Of a stretch of 64,000 bases of DNA, positions 43,653 through 53,217 are shown in pieces. The position numbers and the translations under genes are program-made. Below the pieces are notes generated by a model, which was not told where the DNA came from, did no database searches, and was given only the letters and a program-made list of their open reading frames with translations. The stretch spans positions 2,985,501 to 3,049,500 of the forward strand of contig NC_083673.1 in NCBI RefSeq assembly GCF_030384665.1, read 5' to 3'. Positions within the stretch are counted from its first letter, which is position 1, and each line of letters starts with the position of its first letter. The DNA comes from Lodderomyces elongisporus (Eukaryota > Ascomycota > Pichiomycetes > Serinales > Debaryomycetaceae).

Positions 43653-44984
43653 TTAACTTGAACCGTCCTCTACATCTATAGGTTTTGAACCATCTTCAAT
43701 TGGTGTATCAGGATGGTTTACTTCATTGGCTGGTTTGTCCCCGGTACTCGGTATATCATCCAGCTGCAGCTGCGGTGATGAAGATGAGCCGGGTTTCTCA
43801 ATGATTTTGGTACTACTTGAAGGTCTCAACATAAATAGCATCAAAAGTGCAAACACGCAAAGTACTAAGAAGAATATAATCTTGCATTTTGTGGTTCGTT
43901 TTTGATACGATTGGGCCTTGATTAATTCCTTGTCTGAACTCTTGAGGTCTTGTACAGTTGAAGTTAAATTATAGTCTATTCGATCAAGCATCGTGCCTTG
44001 ATCGATAACAAGATTCTCCATTTCTTTGAACATGGTTGAAATTTCAAGAATCCCCATTGCCAACTTATTTATCTCTTGTTCTCGTTGTTCTAGCAATGGA
44101 TCGTAGTTTTGGTGGACTTGTTGTTGAGTTTGTTGCTGGTATTGGTGTTGTGTTTGAAGAAACTCTTTGCTGAACGCCTCTGCATCTTCTGGTGTTCCAT
44201 CCCCATTTATACCGTTAGCTCCGTTCTCACCATCATGACTTTTCCGCATTCTCATCATCTTCTCATTACGTTTCTCGTTGATCAACCGCTCAAATTCATC
44301 ATCGTCATCTCTAAGGAAATTCATGTAATTACCCTGTAGGCTTCTAAACTCCATCATCAATACCTGGATCTTGTTCGCATAATTGCGTCTCATATTTTGA
44401 ACAATCTCTAAATCCTGCAAGCTATAGTTTAGCCGTAACTTTTCATGATTCTTTGCGAGGTATTCAAACTTTTTTATGCCGATATAACATTTTTCAAAGT
44501 TTTTCAAGATTTGGTAATTGCTTTCTTCAATCTGTGTCTCAATCTGTTTCTTCATATCTGATTTATTAATAATGATAAGTTGTTTATACAAGTTCTGTAA
44601 CTCGCGAATTTGTCGGGTGATCACAGTGAGATAAAGATCGAGATCTTTGGCAATATCAAATTGTGTTGGTATCATTGGCCGCATTTCAACGTCATCTTGA
44701 GAAGACTTGCTAGCATTGCCAGTATTATCTGTCTTACCAAATTTACCTGATTTATTAGATTTACCAAGTTTACCAGGTTTACCATTGCGATCTGAATTCG
44801 ATCCTTGGTGTGATCGGCGCCGAGAGGAGTATATCAAGTTCTCCAGCTCTGAGTTAAGAACATCATAGTCTTCATCTTCAGGATCTAGATCCGAGAATGG
44901 GTTTGGCGTGGTTCGTTGCGGTGGTATGTCCCTTGTAATTGTTCGACGATACGAAAGAAATAATTTGGTTCTGTCTCTATACAT
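43653..44984 (-). CDS. TLG2: Syntaxin-like t-SNARE Tlg2
   Basis: A Qa-SNARE of the trans-Golgi network and early endosome; it pairs with Vps45, Tlg1 and Vti1. The 443-residue protein opens MYRDRTKLFLSYRRT, the Tlg2 N-peptide that binds Vps45. An Habc bundle follows (about residues 110-225). A Gln-rich linker precedes the SNARE helix (about 295-355: EQREQEINKLAMGILEISTMFKEMENLVIDQGTMLDRIDYNL). One membrane anchor lies at about 367-386 (KIIFFLVLCVFALLMLFML). As in yeast Tlg2, a luminal tail of about 55 residues follows the anchor, which is unusual for SNAREs. Gly/Lys/Ser repeats near 65-90 are insertions. Confidence 0.93.
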   Translation of the reverse strand: MYRDRTKLFLSYRRTITRDIPPQRTTPNPFSDLDPEDEDYDVLNSELENLIYSSRRRSHQGSNSDRNGKPGKLGKSNKSGKFGKTDNTGNASKSSQDDVEMRPMIPTQFDIAKDLDLYLTVITRQIRELQNLYKQLIIINKSDMKKQIETQIEESNYQILKNFEKCYIGIKKFEYLAKNHEKLRLNYSLQDLEIVQNMRRNYANKIQVLMMEFRSLQGNYMNFLRDDDDEFERLINEKRNEKMMRMRKSHDGENGANGINGDGTPEDAEAFSKEFLQTQHQYQQQTQQQVHQNYDPLLEQREQEINKLAMGILEISTMFKEMENLVIDQGTMLDRIDYNLTSTVQDLKSSDKELIKAQSYQKRTTKCKIIFFLVLCVFALLMLFMLRPSSSTKIIEKPGSSSSPQLQLDDIPSTGDKPANEVNHPDTPIEDGSKPIDVEDGSS

Positions 44985-45653
44985 TGTGAATTGGTGACAA
45001 AAGGAAGAAGAAAAAAAAATAACAGAAAAAAAGGAATGTTAAATTGAGATTAGGAACTTTGAAATTAATTGAGTTTAGGTGTAGTGGGTCAAGTGTGTGT
45101 AATCAATTTGGTGAGTACTCGATGGTGATTAGTGTTTTGTGTCTAGGACTTGTGTTTTTTTCTTTTTTTGAGTTTGGATGTCGATTGACAATGTGTGGAG
45201 GAACTGTATCGGCTAACTGTATGTTGAAGTATGCGGAAGAAATTGATATTCAAGATTTATTCATGAGGTGCGCTAGCGCCAAAAGTTGGTTCACTCACTC
45301 AGTAATTCAATATTACATACTACATCATAATTACTCCAACCATAAAAACAAAATTGAGAAAAAAGGAAAAAAGGAAAAAAAGAAAAAAAAAAGGGACAAG
45401 ACAAGACAAGACGAAACCAAGAATCGAATCAGTACTCTCCATCAACTATAAAACATCTATAATTAAAATGTCGAAAAGCTTCTCAAAAAAAGTGAAAAAA
45501 AAAACAAAAACAAAAACAAAAACAAAAACAAAAACAAAAACAAAAACAAAAACAAAAACAAGGAAAAAAAGGAAAAGGTAAAAGTAAAAAAATTACTCTA
45601 AAATCGTTTCTACCTTTCCAACCTTAGTATTGTAAATCTGACTGTTTTGTCTG
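44985..45653. promoter_or_regulatory. TLG2 upstream region; BMT 3' flank
   Basis: It contains an AAAAAC hexamer array (45499-45561) next to the BMT 3' end. A 135-codon frame (45044-45451) starts at TTG and ends in an A-rich repeat, so it is not accepted. Confidence 0.55.
45499..45561. repeat. AAAAAC hexamer array
   Basis: About ten copies of AAAAAC, 90-155 bp beyond the stop of the first BMT gene. Confidence 0.9.
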
Positions 45654-47615
45654 TTATGTCCCTCTAAATTCGTAGAGTCGAGCAATATGAAAATAATTTT
45701 CCAAAGCAACATCTGGTACGAGACTTTCTCGGTCATCAGCAAACTCATCCAACCCTACTATTCTATTTTCTTCGCCGTAATTCTGACAAAATTCTGTAGC
45801 AGCCTGGATTGCGCATACAATATTATCATTGCTTGCCATAAACCATGCTGGTTGATGACTTTTCAAAACACCCAAGTTAATAATCTCTTTTAATAGTCCT
45901 TTAATGTTTATACGATGCACAGTAAAATCGGTAATAGATAAAGTTATAGTCAAGTAATCCTCTAATATGGCATTGCTTTGAGGATCTTTCTCAACATTCC
46001 ACTGGGAGATACCATTGGGAATGAGAATACTTGATCGAAAACATCTGGCTTCTGGTGTTTGCAAATCCCAGCCACCAACACTAACGTTCAATGATAAGGA
46101 GGATGAAACGTGCGTCACCATAAAATGAGATTCTGTGTCAACGGTTTCTTTGGTAACAACCACTAAATTTGGTCGATATATGGCCTTGCCACAGCCGCAG
46201 TAATCAATATGGGCACGGGCAAACCCAACCCAAACTTCTTTATCTGAATTGAACGGAATGATTGAATGCAAGTTGAATAATTGCGTACCACCTCGTAGAG
46301 GGCCAACTTCATTCTTTACAGATAAGGATTCGTCAAATCTATACTCAAAATGACAACTTCCATCTAGTGTACATTTTAATACCTCCAAGTTAGCCCACCG
46401 GAAAACAAAATTGATGTGCCTATCATATCCCACTTCATTTCGATCTTCAAAACTAATAAACGGTGTCCAATTTTTTTGAGCCCTCATTGGTTCCGAATTT
46501 TCTATTTTCAACTCAACTACTTTATTATGCACTTTGTCTTCTCCAAGCTGCCAAGGCCAGCATATAAACATTGTTCGGAAAAACTCTTGAGTTTTGGGCT
46601 CGCCCAGATCCTCATCGTCGTCGTATGGTCGCATATCAACATAGAAAGAGTTGTAAACGAGTAATGGTTCCTCATACCCATGCTCGTTCATGACCAAAAT
46701 AAGCCGCGGATCCTCAGGACCATAGTATCGATTATCAAATTGATCAACATCATGCCAGAATGGAATAGCAACAAAGCGGGGGTACTCCATTAGTCGAAAG
46801 TTTTTCTTTGTGGCTTTGCCCTCGTTTTCTTCAACGTGTGTTCCATTTTTGATTGGTGGTATAACAAGGTTAATCCCAACCAATTCGTTCCAATCTTTAT
46901 CGTAAATCTGAGCATAAGTAAGTGACACTATAGGCCGGCTTCGTATTCCTCTAGGGCTATACAACACTCTTGATATCATGTAATGAACGCCAAAGTCTTC
47001 AAGCCAAGTTGAGCTTCCTGCTATTCGAAACCAAAATTTATCAACAACACCTAAATGAACTTGTAGTTTCAACTCGGGCAAGATTAAATCTTGGATATCT
47101 TCAAAGTATGGGTTAGAGCCATGTTGCAATTCCTTTAGTAGGTGCTCCAACACCTTGTCTAATGGAGTTTTCATATCAATTGCTTTATCGATAAACATAT
47201 TTAATTCTTGTTTTATTTCATGACACCGATTTAACTCCAAATCAATGTCCTTTAAAGTATTATAGACTGAAAATTTGTATGGATGATAAGAGGACTTCAA
47301 CTGGTTTGATTTGGGGTCCTGGGGCAGTGCTTGTTCAAATTGCAAATTTGGTTTCTTCAATCGCCCACTTGACGATTTCTTAACTTTAAAAGCCGATGGG
47401 TTTGCATCGATAAAATTCGTCAACTCATCTCTGTTATTAGCAAAGTTTTGTGGGAAAAGTATTCTTCGATACAGCTTCCTACTCGTGGCATCAAATAGAA
47501 GCGATCGCGGCGATACTTCCGAGTAATGTGTTATTGTTCCACAAACAAAAACGGTTACAATTATGGCTATAGACCATTGCCAGAGTCTACCTGTAAACTT
47601 TCTAGAAGAGAGCAT
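45654..47615 (-). CDS. Beta-mannosyltransferase, BMT/WRY family (copy 1)
   Basis: Adds beta-1,2-linked mannose to cell-wall mannan or related glycans in the Golgi lumen. A 653-residue type II membrane protein: short cytoplasmic tail, anchor at about residues 13-31 (WSIAIIVTVFVCGTI), stem, then the family domain. Family blocks in order: STWLEDFGVHYMISRVLYSP, YYGPEDPRLILV, FRTMFICWPW, KNWTPFISFEDR, LRGGTQLFN, CGCGKAIYRPNLVVV, ILIPNGISQWNV, and a C-terminal AATEFCQNY. It is the most divergent of the three copies; for example the usual GWLW is CWPW. The ATG is preceded by an 18-bp minisatellite. Exact BMT number cannot be assigned by eye. Confidence 0.88.
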   Translation of the reverse strand: MLSSRKFTGRLWQWSIAIIVTVFVCGTITHYSEVSPRSLLFDATSRKLYRRILFPQNFANNRDELTNFIDANPSAFKVKKSSSGRLKKPNLQFEQALPQDPKSNQLKSSYHPYKFSVYNTLKDIDLELNRCHEIKQELNMFIDKAIDMKTPLDKVLEHLLKELQHGSNPYFEDIQDLILPELKLQVHLGVVDKFWFRIAGSSTWLEDFGVHYMISRVLYSPRGIRSRPIVSLTYAQIYDKDWNELVGINLVIPPIKNGTHVEENEGKATKKNFRLMEYPRFVAIPFWHDVDQFDNRYYGPEDPRLILVMNEHGYEEPLLVYNSFYVDMRPYDDDEDLGEPKTQEFFRTMFICWPWQLGEDKVHNKVVELKIENSEPMRAQKNWTPFISFEDRNEVGYDRHINFVFRWANLEVLKCTLDGSCHFEYRFDESLSVKNEVGPLRGGTQLFNLHSIIPFNSDKEVWVGFARAHIDYCGCGKAIYRPNLVVVTKETVDTESHFMVTHVSSSLSLNVSVGGWDLQTPEARCFRSSILIPNGISQWNVEKDPQSNAILEDYLTITLSITDFTVHRINIKGLLKEIINLGVLKSHQPAWFMASNDNIVCAIQAATEFCQNYGEENRIVGLDEFADDRESLVPDVALENYFHIARLYEFRGT

Positions 47616-47664
47616 GTACTATATTTTGGGATATATTGTGGTTGATTATAAAAGTCGGTATTTA

Positions 47665-47750
47665 TTCTTGTATTTGCAATTGTTCTTGTGTTTACAATTG
47701 TTCTTGTATTTGCAGTTGTTCTTGTATTTGCAGTTTTTCTTGTGGCTGTG
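47665..47750. repeat. 18-bp minisatellite at the BMT copy 1 promoter
   Basis: Four full units and one partial unit of TTCTTGTATTTGCAATTG (47665, 47683, 47701, 47719, partial from 47737), differing by a few point changes. It sits 50-135 bp upstream of the start of BMT copy 1, so in the promoter or leader. In the gene's sense each unit opens with CAATTG or CAACTG, except one with AAACTG. Confidence 0.85.
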
Positions 47751-48610
47751 CTTTTAAATGTAAGTATATTGTATATGGTAGTTAAAATCTATCAAAGTCT
47801 CTACTAGGAGGAAGTGGTAATTGGTAAATCAAGGAATATAGTCAAGTAGTAAATTCGTTCAGTATTGGCAAGGAGCAACATTGGACATTAAAATTGTATA
47901 TCGAGATTGAGTTAAATGATTAATTTGTCATTTGTCCGCATCACTCTTTATTATATATAAATACCGTTCTTTTTGCCAATTGTTCTGCAATCTCGTGTAA
48001 GATGATGTAGGACCTCGACGTGTAATTTATTTTGTTTTATTTTGTTTTGATTCTTGTATCTATGTACGAGTAATTCTATCTTGCCTTTGTTCTCATTCTA
48101 TTCCTTTTTCCATTTTTTTTATTTTTTTATTTTTTTTTTTTTTATTTTTTTATTTATTATTTATTATTTTTTTACTTCAGTGTTTTTTTTGGCTTTGATT
48201 CTTCTTTCTTTTTCTTTCGCTTATATGGACTGTTTTCAAATAGACAGTATCGTTTGCTGACGGCATGACATGGTTGTTTTGATAAGAACACAATCAATTT
48301 TAAATGGAATGTGTGTATGTGTGTGTATATTAGTTTTTGGTACCAAACAATTTATTCAAAAAGAAAAAAAAAATATAAAACTATAGGATATTTTGAGTGT
48401 CTGACTCTAATATTATTTGATTTTTTAACAATAATTCAATACACCAAGAGATTAAAGATTGTGATGGTAACCTTCTTTTGTGACGCGTATTAAATGTGTG
48501 TGTGTGTTGAGGGGCTGGTGAAGGTGGACGAGGTGAGAGATAGAGGGCTTGTAATAATGGAGTGTATTTGGTTGAATATTATACTTCGCTTGGAGAAAGA
48601 AACAAAAACA

Positions 48611-48660
48611 GATACTGATACTGATACTGATACAAAAACGTAAACGTAAACGTAAACGAA
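48611..48660. repeat. GATACT array followed by GTAAAC array
   Basis: Almost four GATACT units and then three GTAAAC units. The second matches the forkhead core GTAAAC. About 1 kb upstream of BMT copy 1. Confidence 0.75.
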
Positions 48661-48929
48661 AACGAAAATAGGGCTTTACAAGAGTTGGCCTATTATTTCT
48701 TTCTTCGCTTGCACAAAACATCAAGCAAACAAAGCAGAACAAAAAGTTATGAAAAGTTATGAAAATTTCTTGGTGGAAAGAAAAAGAACTTGTCCCATCA
48801 ATTGTTGAACCTTTATTGGCCAGATTTGGTTCGTGAATGCATCCTAGGATATTATTTAATTAAAGTATGGCTAGCAACACATGGTGGAGTAATACCAAAA
48901 AGCCTTTATGAATACACAAAAAAAATTAC

Positions 48930-49124
48930 ATGATAGTACGCCATGACCATGACCATGACCATGACCTTGACCTTGACCTTGACGATTGTCACGATTACAA
49001 TCACAATCGCAATCACCACCACGAGCATGTTAGATTCAGAGGTGGGAGATTTAAAGTTGAGAGGAATTTAGGGGCAAAGGGATGGTATGTTGCAACAAAG
49101 GATAATGCAAATTCTAATTATTGA
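48930..49124 (+). CDS. Possible His/Asp-rich microprotein (doubtful)
   Basis: A 64-codon ATG frame starting in an A-rich context. The first half is built from a TGACC(A/T) hexamer repeat giving alternating His-Asp then Asp-Leu, followed by His/Asn-rich sequence that could bind metal. The second half (RFRGGRFKVERNLGAKGWYVA) is not repetitive. I recognise no homologue. It may be a chance frame on a microsatellite between two BMT genes. Confidence 0.2.
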   Translation: MIVRHDHDHDHDLDLDLDDCHDYNHNRNHHHEHVRFRGGRFKVERNLGAKGWYVATKDNANSNY

Positions 49125-49604
49125 TGCCCAGAATTCTTAGTCAGGTACACGATCTGGCGAGCTCAAAACCACTCCTTAAAAACCTCTATTGTCTAATATA
49201 GATGGTTTGAAAGAATCACCGTGTTAATTCGTGGCTATGCAACCCCCAAGATAACAAAAAATCACAATTATATACACTTTTCTTCATTTTTCTACAGGTG
49301 CTATATGTGTATAGTTATTGTCTAATCCTCACGACTGCTTTAGCGATGAATTTGGATGGGAGACCCTCGTTTTCTTTTTCTTTTTCTTATGTATTTGATT
49401 TTAATTTTAATTCTGATTGTAATTTTTAGCTTGTTCCCTGTTTTTTTTTTCATTTGGTACTTTTACTTCAATAGTATGATACCTTATCTAATATCATTTC
49501 TGAATTATTAAAAATCGCGGAAAGAAGAAAGCTAGTTGTTGATTTTCAAGTTTTAAGTTTTGAATTGTTGAGTTTTAAAGACCTGAATCTTCTCACCATA
49601 GTCC

Positions 49605-49610
49605 CACGTG
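49605..49610. promoter_or_regulatory. CACGTG E-box
   Basis: A CACGTG core downstream of BMT copy 2 and far (about 2 kb) from BMT copy 1. It is a consensus for Cbf1/Pho4-type bHLH factors; role unknown. Confidence 0.35.
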
Positions 49611-49925
49611 CCGGAAATTCTGGAACCTATTGTTCGCACCCCCAGTCTCTTTGTTGGAATATGCAAACCAAACCTGTTTATTTTTTTTCTTTTTCTTTTA
49701 ATTTTTTTTTTTCGGCTTCCATTAACTTTGAATAATGGATAGAAAAACTAATAGAGTTTACTTCTATATTCAATATGATGATTGTATTAAACTAGACTTT
49801 AATTCAATTCGAGCTGATAAAAATACCAAACGGACTTTACATGTCCTTAATTGCTGTTAAAGATTAAAGTATATCGATTTGACCAATGCTTTACATCCAC
49901 ATTTATTTACACACACATTATTAAA

Positions 49926-51986
49926 TTACTGGAAAAGGCTTTCAATGCTTCTTCGCGCTGGAGGTTCGCCATTTTCTTTCGCATAAGCTTTGCAATAGTC
50001 TAAGGCACCATCAATTGCGCACTTGACTATTGAATTGCCATCTATACTTTTAGGTGGGTTCACCAACAACAGAAAAATCTCTTTCAAAATTCCTTTCACG
50101 TATATGATATCTACTGTACTGTCTGCTCGAGCAAGAGTCAATGTCAAAATATCAGTTTCCCCGGAACCTAAGTCCCAGTAGGAAAGCCCCGTTGGCATAA
50201 TTAAATTCTTTCCCTGGCAAATATTTGTTGATTCATCATTTGATACTACATCCCAGTTGAGCGCGGGAACATTAAAGTCAAGGCTACTCGATGTTTGTAT
50301 GACCAGATATGTATTGTTCAATTTGGACAAGACAACCAAATTTGGACGATAAAAGTGACTCCCGCAACCACAATTTTTCAATGCAGTACGAGCTAATCCA
50401 ATCCAAATCTCGCCATCTTGAATTTGGAGTTGGTTTTGTAACTCCGTCAACTTGAGGGTTAATCCAGCAGAGGACAGGGAAGCTGATGACGAAGTTGAAG
50501 TCAAAGCTAATGATTTAGACATTGGTTTTTTCAACGAGCTGTGTGTGGCCAATATTTGAGATAAACTGATCAATTCTGTGCCACCTCGAAATGGACTTAT
50601 GGAAAGCTTATTCTTCTGTAATTCATACTCCCATTCGCAAGTTTCTTTATCAAACAAACATCGAAGTATACGCAAGTCTTTGAACTGATAAACAAACTTG
50701 AGCGAGTCATCATAGCCTTTTTGCACTCTCTCTTTGTAGTCCACAAACGGTGTCCAATTTTTTTCCTTCTTCTCCCTTTTTCCCAGTGGTAAAACCAACT
50801 CCTTAACTCTAATGTACATATTTTGAGCGTGCTTTTGATCTAATTCATCAACATTTTCCTTTCCTGATTGAGTCTGCCACAACCATCCAATGAACATACT
50901 TCGGTGAAATTTGAAGCTTGTAACGCCTGTCTCTTCGTTATCATTATCAATATCAGAAGAGGAGGGACGAGAAACCTCACGGTACTTTGAAATCTTTCTA
51001 TGGTATGAATTGTAGATTACAACTGGTTCGTCAACGCCCAACTTGTTGCGAACCAACAATAGTCTTGGATCCTCGGCACCATAGAATCTACCTGATTGCT
51101 TTTGATGGTTATGGTATGCTGGGACTTGAACAAAATTTGGATATTGCACCAATTTGTATCCAATGTCAAGTTTTTGGTTCTTTTTCTTCAGGTTCCTGTT
51201 CATGTTCCTGTTCCTGTTCCTGTTGCCATTTTTTACTTCGTTCCTTACACCCTCTCCCTCGATGGGTATAACTAGGGTAACATTATCCATCTCTTTCCAG
51301 TTTAGATCAAATACTTGTGTATATATGAATGATACAACTGGTTTGACTTTGCTACCTGTTTTAGTATAAAAGATCCTTGAAGTCATTAAGTGTACTCCGT
51401 ATTGCTCTAACCAAACTGAGCTACCCATAAATTGAAACCAGTACTGGTTAATTGTATTTGTTGCTAATTGTTTAGGTAATTCTGGAATCAAATCTCTTAC
51501 TTCTTGATAGTATGTGGAGTTTTCATTGACAAATTTGGTCAAGACTCGATGAAGATCAACATTTATATTTCTTAAAGGACTTACATTTATATCCACTGCT
51601 TTAACATTTTCCTTACATTCTTTATGTTCTAGATTTTCATCATTGTTGTGATTATTTATCTTAAATTGCGTAGTTGAAAAATCAACATCATTTGCAAATT
51701 TTGGCCTTACCACGTTATTGAAAATCAACTGATCTTTTTCAATTACGAATTTCCTAATTTCCTTTTCATACTTTGAACCTTTTGGAAGCTGACTTGGAAA
51801 TATATAAGTTGTATTTTTATTCGCATCAAGTATGGACTCATGACTATGCTGCTCAGTAATAGAATTCTCTTGAAACACGACCACCATGGGTGTATCAACA
51901 CCCATGCGACATGAATACACTAACAATACAATGACAACAAAAACAATACAAATGAACCCATAATTTTGTCTAATTCGAAACACCAT
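49926..51986 (-). CDS. Beta-mannosyltransferase, BMT/WRY family (copy 2)
   Basis: A Golgi type II beta-1,2-mannosyltransferase of 686 residues. The open frame reaches 52034 only through TTG; the ATG at 51986 (AAAAATGG) is chosen and gives MVFRIRQNYGFICIVFVVIVLLVYSC, a tail plus anchor at about residues 9-26. Family blocks: SSVWLEQYGVHLMTSRIFY, FYGAEDPRLLLVRN, FHRSMFIGWLW, KNWTPFVDYKER, FRGGTEL, CGCGSHFYRPNLVVL, QTSSSLDFNV, GALDYCKAY. It is closer to copy 3 than to copy 1. Private insertions are an Asn/Arg repeat (about residues 255-268) and a Ser-rich loop near 495. A two-codon uORF ends two bases before the ATG. Confidence 0.88.
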   Translation of the reverse strand: MVFRIRQNYGFICIVFVVIVLLVYSCRMGVDTPMVVVFQENSITEQHSHESILDANKNTTYIFPSQLPKGSKYEKEIRKFVIEKDQLIFNNVVRPKFANDVDFSTTQFKINNHNNDENLEHKECKENVKAVDINVSPLRNINVDLHRVLTKFVNENSTYYQEVRDLIPELPKQLATNTINQYWFQFMGSSVWLEQYGVHLMTSRIFYTKTGSKVKPVVSFIYTQVFDLNWKEMDNVTLVIPIEGEGVRNEVKNGNRNRNRNMNRNLKKKNQKLDIGYKLVQYPNFVQVPAYHNHQKQSGRFYGAEDPRLLLVRNKLGVDEPVVIYNSYHRKISKYREVSRPSSSDIDNDNEETGVTSFKFHRSMFIGWLWQTQSGKENVDELDQKHAQNMYIRVKELVLPLGKREKKEKNWTPFVDYKERVQKGYDDSLKFVYQFKDLRILRCLFDKETCEWEYELQKNKLSISPFRGGTELISLSQILATHSSLKKPMSKSLALTSTSSSASLSSAGLTLKLTELQNQLQIQDGEIWIGLARTALKNCGCGSHFYRPNLVVLSKLNNTYLVIQTSSSLDFNVPALNWDVVSNDESTNICQGKNLIMPTGLSYWDLGSGETDILTLTLARADSTVDIIYVKGILKEIFLLLVNPPKSIDGNSIVKCAIDGALDYCKAYAKENGEPPARRSIESLFQ

Positions 51987-51988
51987 TT

Positions 51989-51997
51989 TTAAAACAT
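51989..51997 (-). promoter_or_regulatory. Two-codon uORF before BMT copy 2
   Basis: ATG TTT TAA, with the stop two bases before the main ATG. If it is in the leader, it could modulate initiation. Confidence 0.4.
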
Positions 51998-52287
51998 TTA
52001 TCGTTGAAGAAAAATGACTAAGAAAAAAGATCAAATGTTGACTAGCAAATTTTCGATTATTTACATCTTCTTCAAATCTCTACCCTAAGTCTTTTGAAGG
52101 TATTCTTCATTGAAAGGAATTAAGGATGATGGTGATATTTGACGGAGGAAAAAGGTGGCTGAGGCAAGAACCTAAAAAGAAAAACGAAAAAAAAGAAAGG
52201 GAAAGAAGTAGAAATTTTAAGAGGAGATAAAAATAACTGTAACTATAAATAGACTACTAAAAAAACTACTTAACGCGAACTTTAATA

Positions 52288-52293
52288 CACGTG
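52288..52293. promoter_or_regulatory. CACGTG E-box upstream of BMT copy 2
   Basis: A CACGTG core about 300 bp before the copy 2 start. Candidate bHLH (Cbf1/Pho4/Tye7-type) site. Confidence 0.4.
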
Positions 52294-53101
52294 GTCTGCT
52301 AAAAATGTACACTTGGTCAGCACTCATAGTGGCTCTTTGGTATAAACCAACTGCTTTTGACTATTAACTTAACCCAAGATAACTTTTGATTATTATATTA
52401 AGCAAGTTCTTATTGAGACAAAAAACATTATTTGTTGAACTTATGATAGCGGAAAAAGAAAAAGAATAAAAAAACAAAGAAGAGGAAAAAATTGGAATTA
52501 ATGATGTGGGGTACAATACTATTGCACGCCTCCTTCTCTTCTTTTGCCTCTGAAATTAATCCAAGTCTATTCAATGTAAGCCAGGAAGCATCCCAATTTC
52601 GGTTATCAAACATAAGCCATAAATTGCCCATCCCACCCCAAAAAAAGAAAGAAAAAGAAAAATTACCGATGTCTTTAAAAAATTGTTAATTGATGTTTTG
52701 TTTGTTGTTTTTTCTTTTCGTTATCTCAACCTTTCATAATATCTTGCGCCTACTTTTAGAATAGACTTTGCTGTTGACCTAGGCTCCGTGTATTCCACAC
52801 TTTTTATTTTTCTGCCCCTCTTTGTGTCAATTACCGTCCCTTTTCCGCACCACCTTCTTCCCCCCCCCACCCCCGCCAACCTCAAAAAGAAAAAATGGGA
52901 GAGAAAAAATTTACAAGTTACACAAAACTGAAATGGGAACGAAGGAGGTTCCAAACTTTTGCAGCCGTTTCCAATGCGGGTTGGCTAAATCTCTGTATGT
53001 AATTGGTCCAATAAAACAGGTCCAAAAGTAATAGATTTAAAAAACAACTACAAATAAAAAAAATGACAGCTGCAAATGCAATTATAAATCAAAGATAGAA
53101 A

Positions 53102-53154
53102 TTAGAATGAAGATGAAAATTTAGAATGAAGATGAAAATTTAGAATGAAAAATT
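53102..53154. repeat. 19-bp tandem repeat downstream of BMT copy 3
   Basis: Units starting TTAGAATGAAGATG at 53102, 53121 and 53140 (last one partial), about 65 bp beyond the stop of copy 3, probably in its 3' untranslated region. Confidence 0.8.
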
Positions 53155-53217
53155 AAAAAAGAGTATTTGTAACTCAGTGTAGTAAGTCCATCATTTAAAA
53201 AAAATTATTTGTAATAT

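Larger units (their letters stand above)
47616..49925. promoter_or_regulatory. Spacer between BMT copies 1 and 2
   Basis: A 2.3 kb spacer. It has an 18-bp minisatellite (47665-47750), a TATA-like stretch (47950-47964), long T tracts (48110-48180), GATACT and GTAAAC arrays (48611-48660), a TGACC(A/T) hexamer run with a small frame (48930-49124), and a CACGTG E-box at 49605-49610. No RNA gene is recognised. Confidence 0.55.
51987..53217. promoter_or_regulatory. Spacer between BMT copies 2 and 3
   Basis: It contains the copy 2 minimal uORF (51989-51997), a CACGTG at 52288-52293 about 300 bp upstream of copy 2, a C-rich tract (about 52857-52875) and a 19-bp repeat (53102-53154). No other gene is seen. 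Confidence 0.55.

Noticed and set aside
45044..45451. 135-codon plus-strand frame upstream of TLG2
   Set aside because: Starts at TTG, has no recognisable domain, and its last third translates an A/G-rich repeat.
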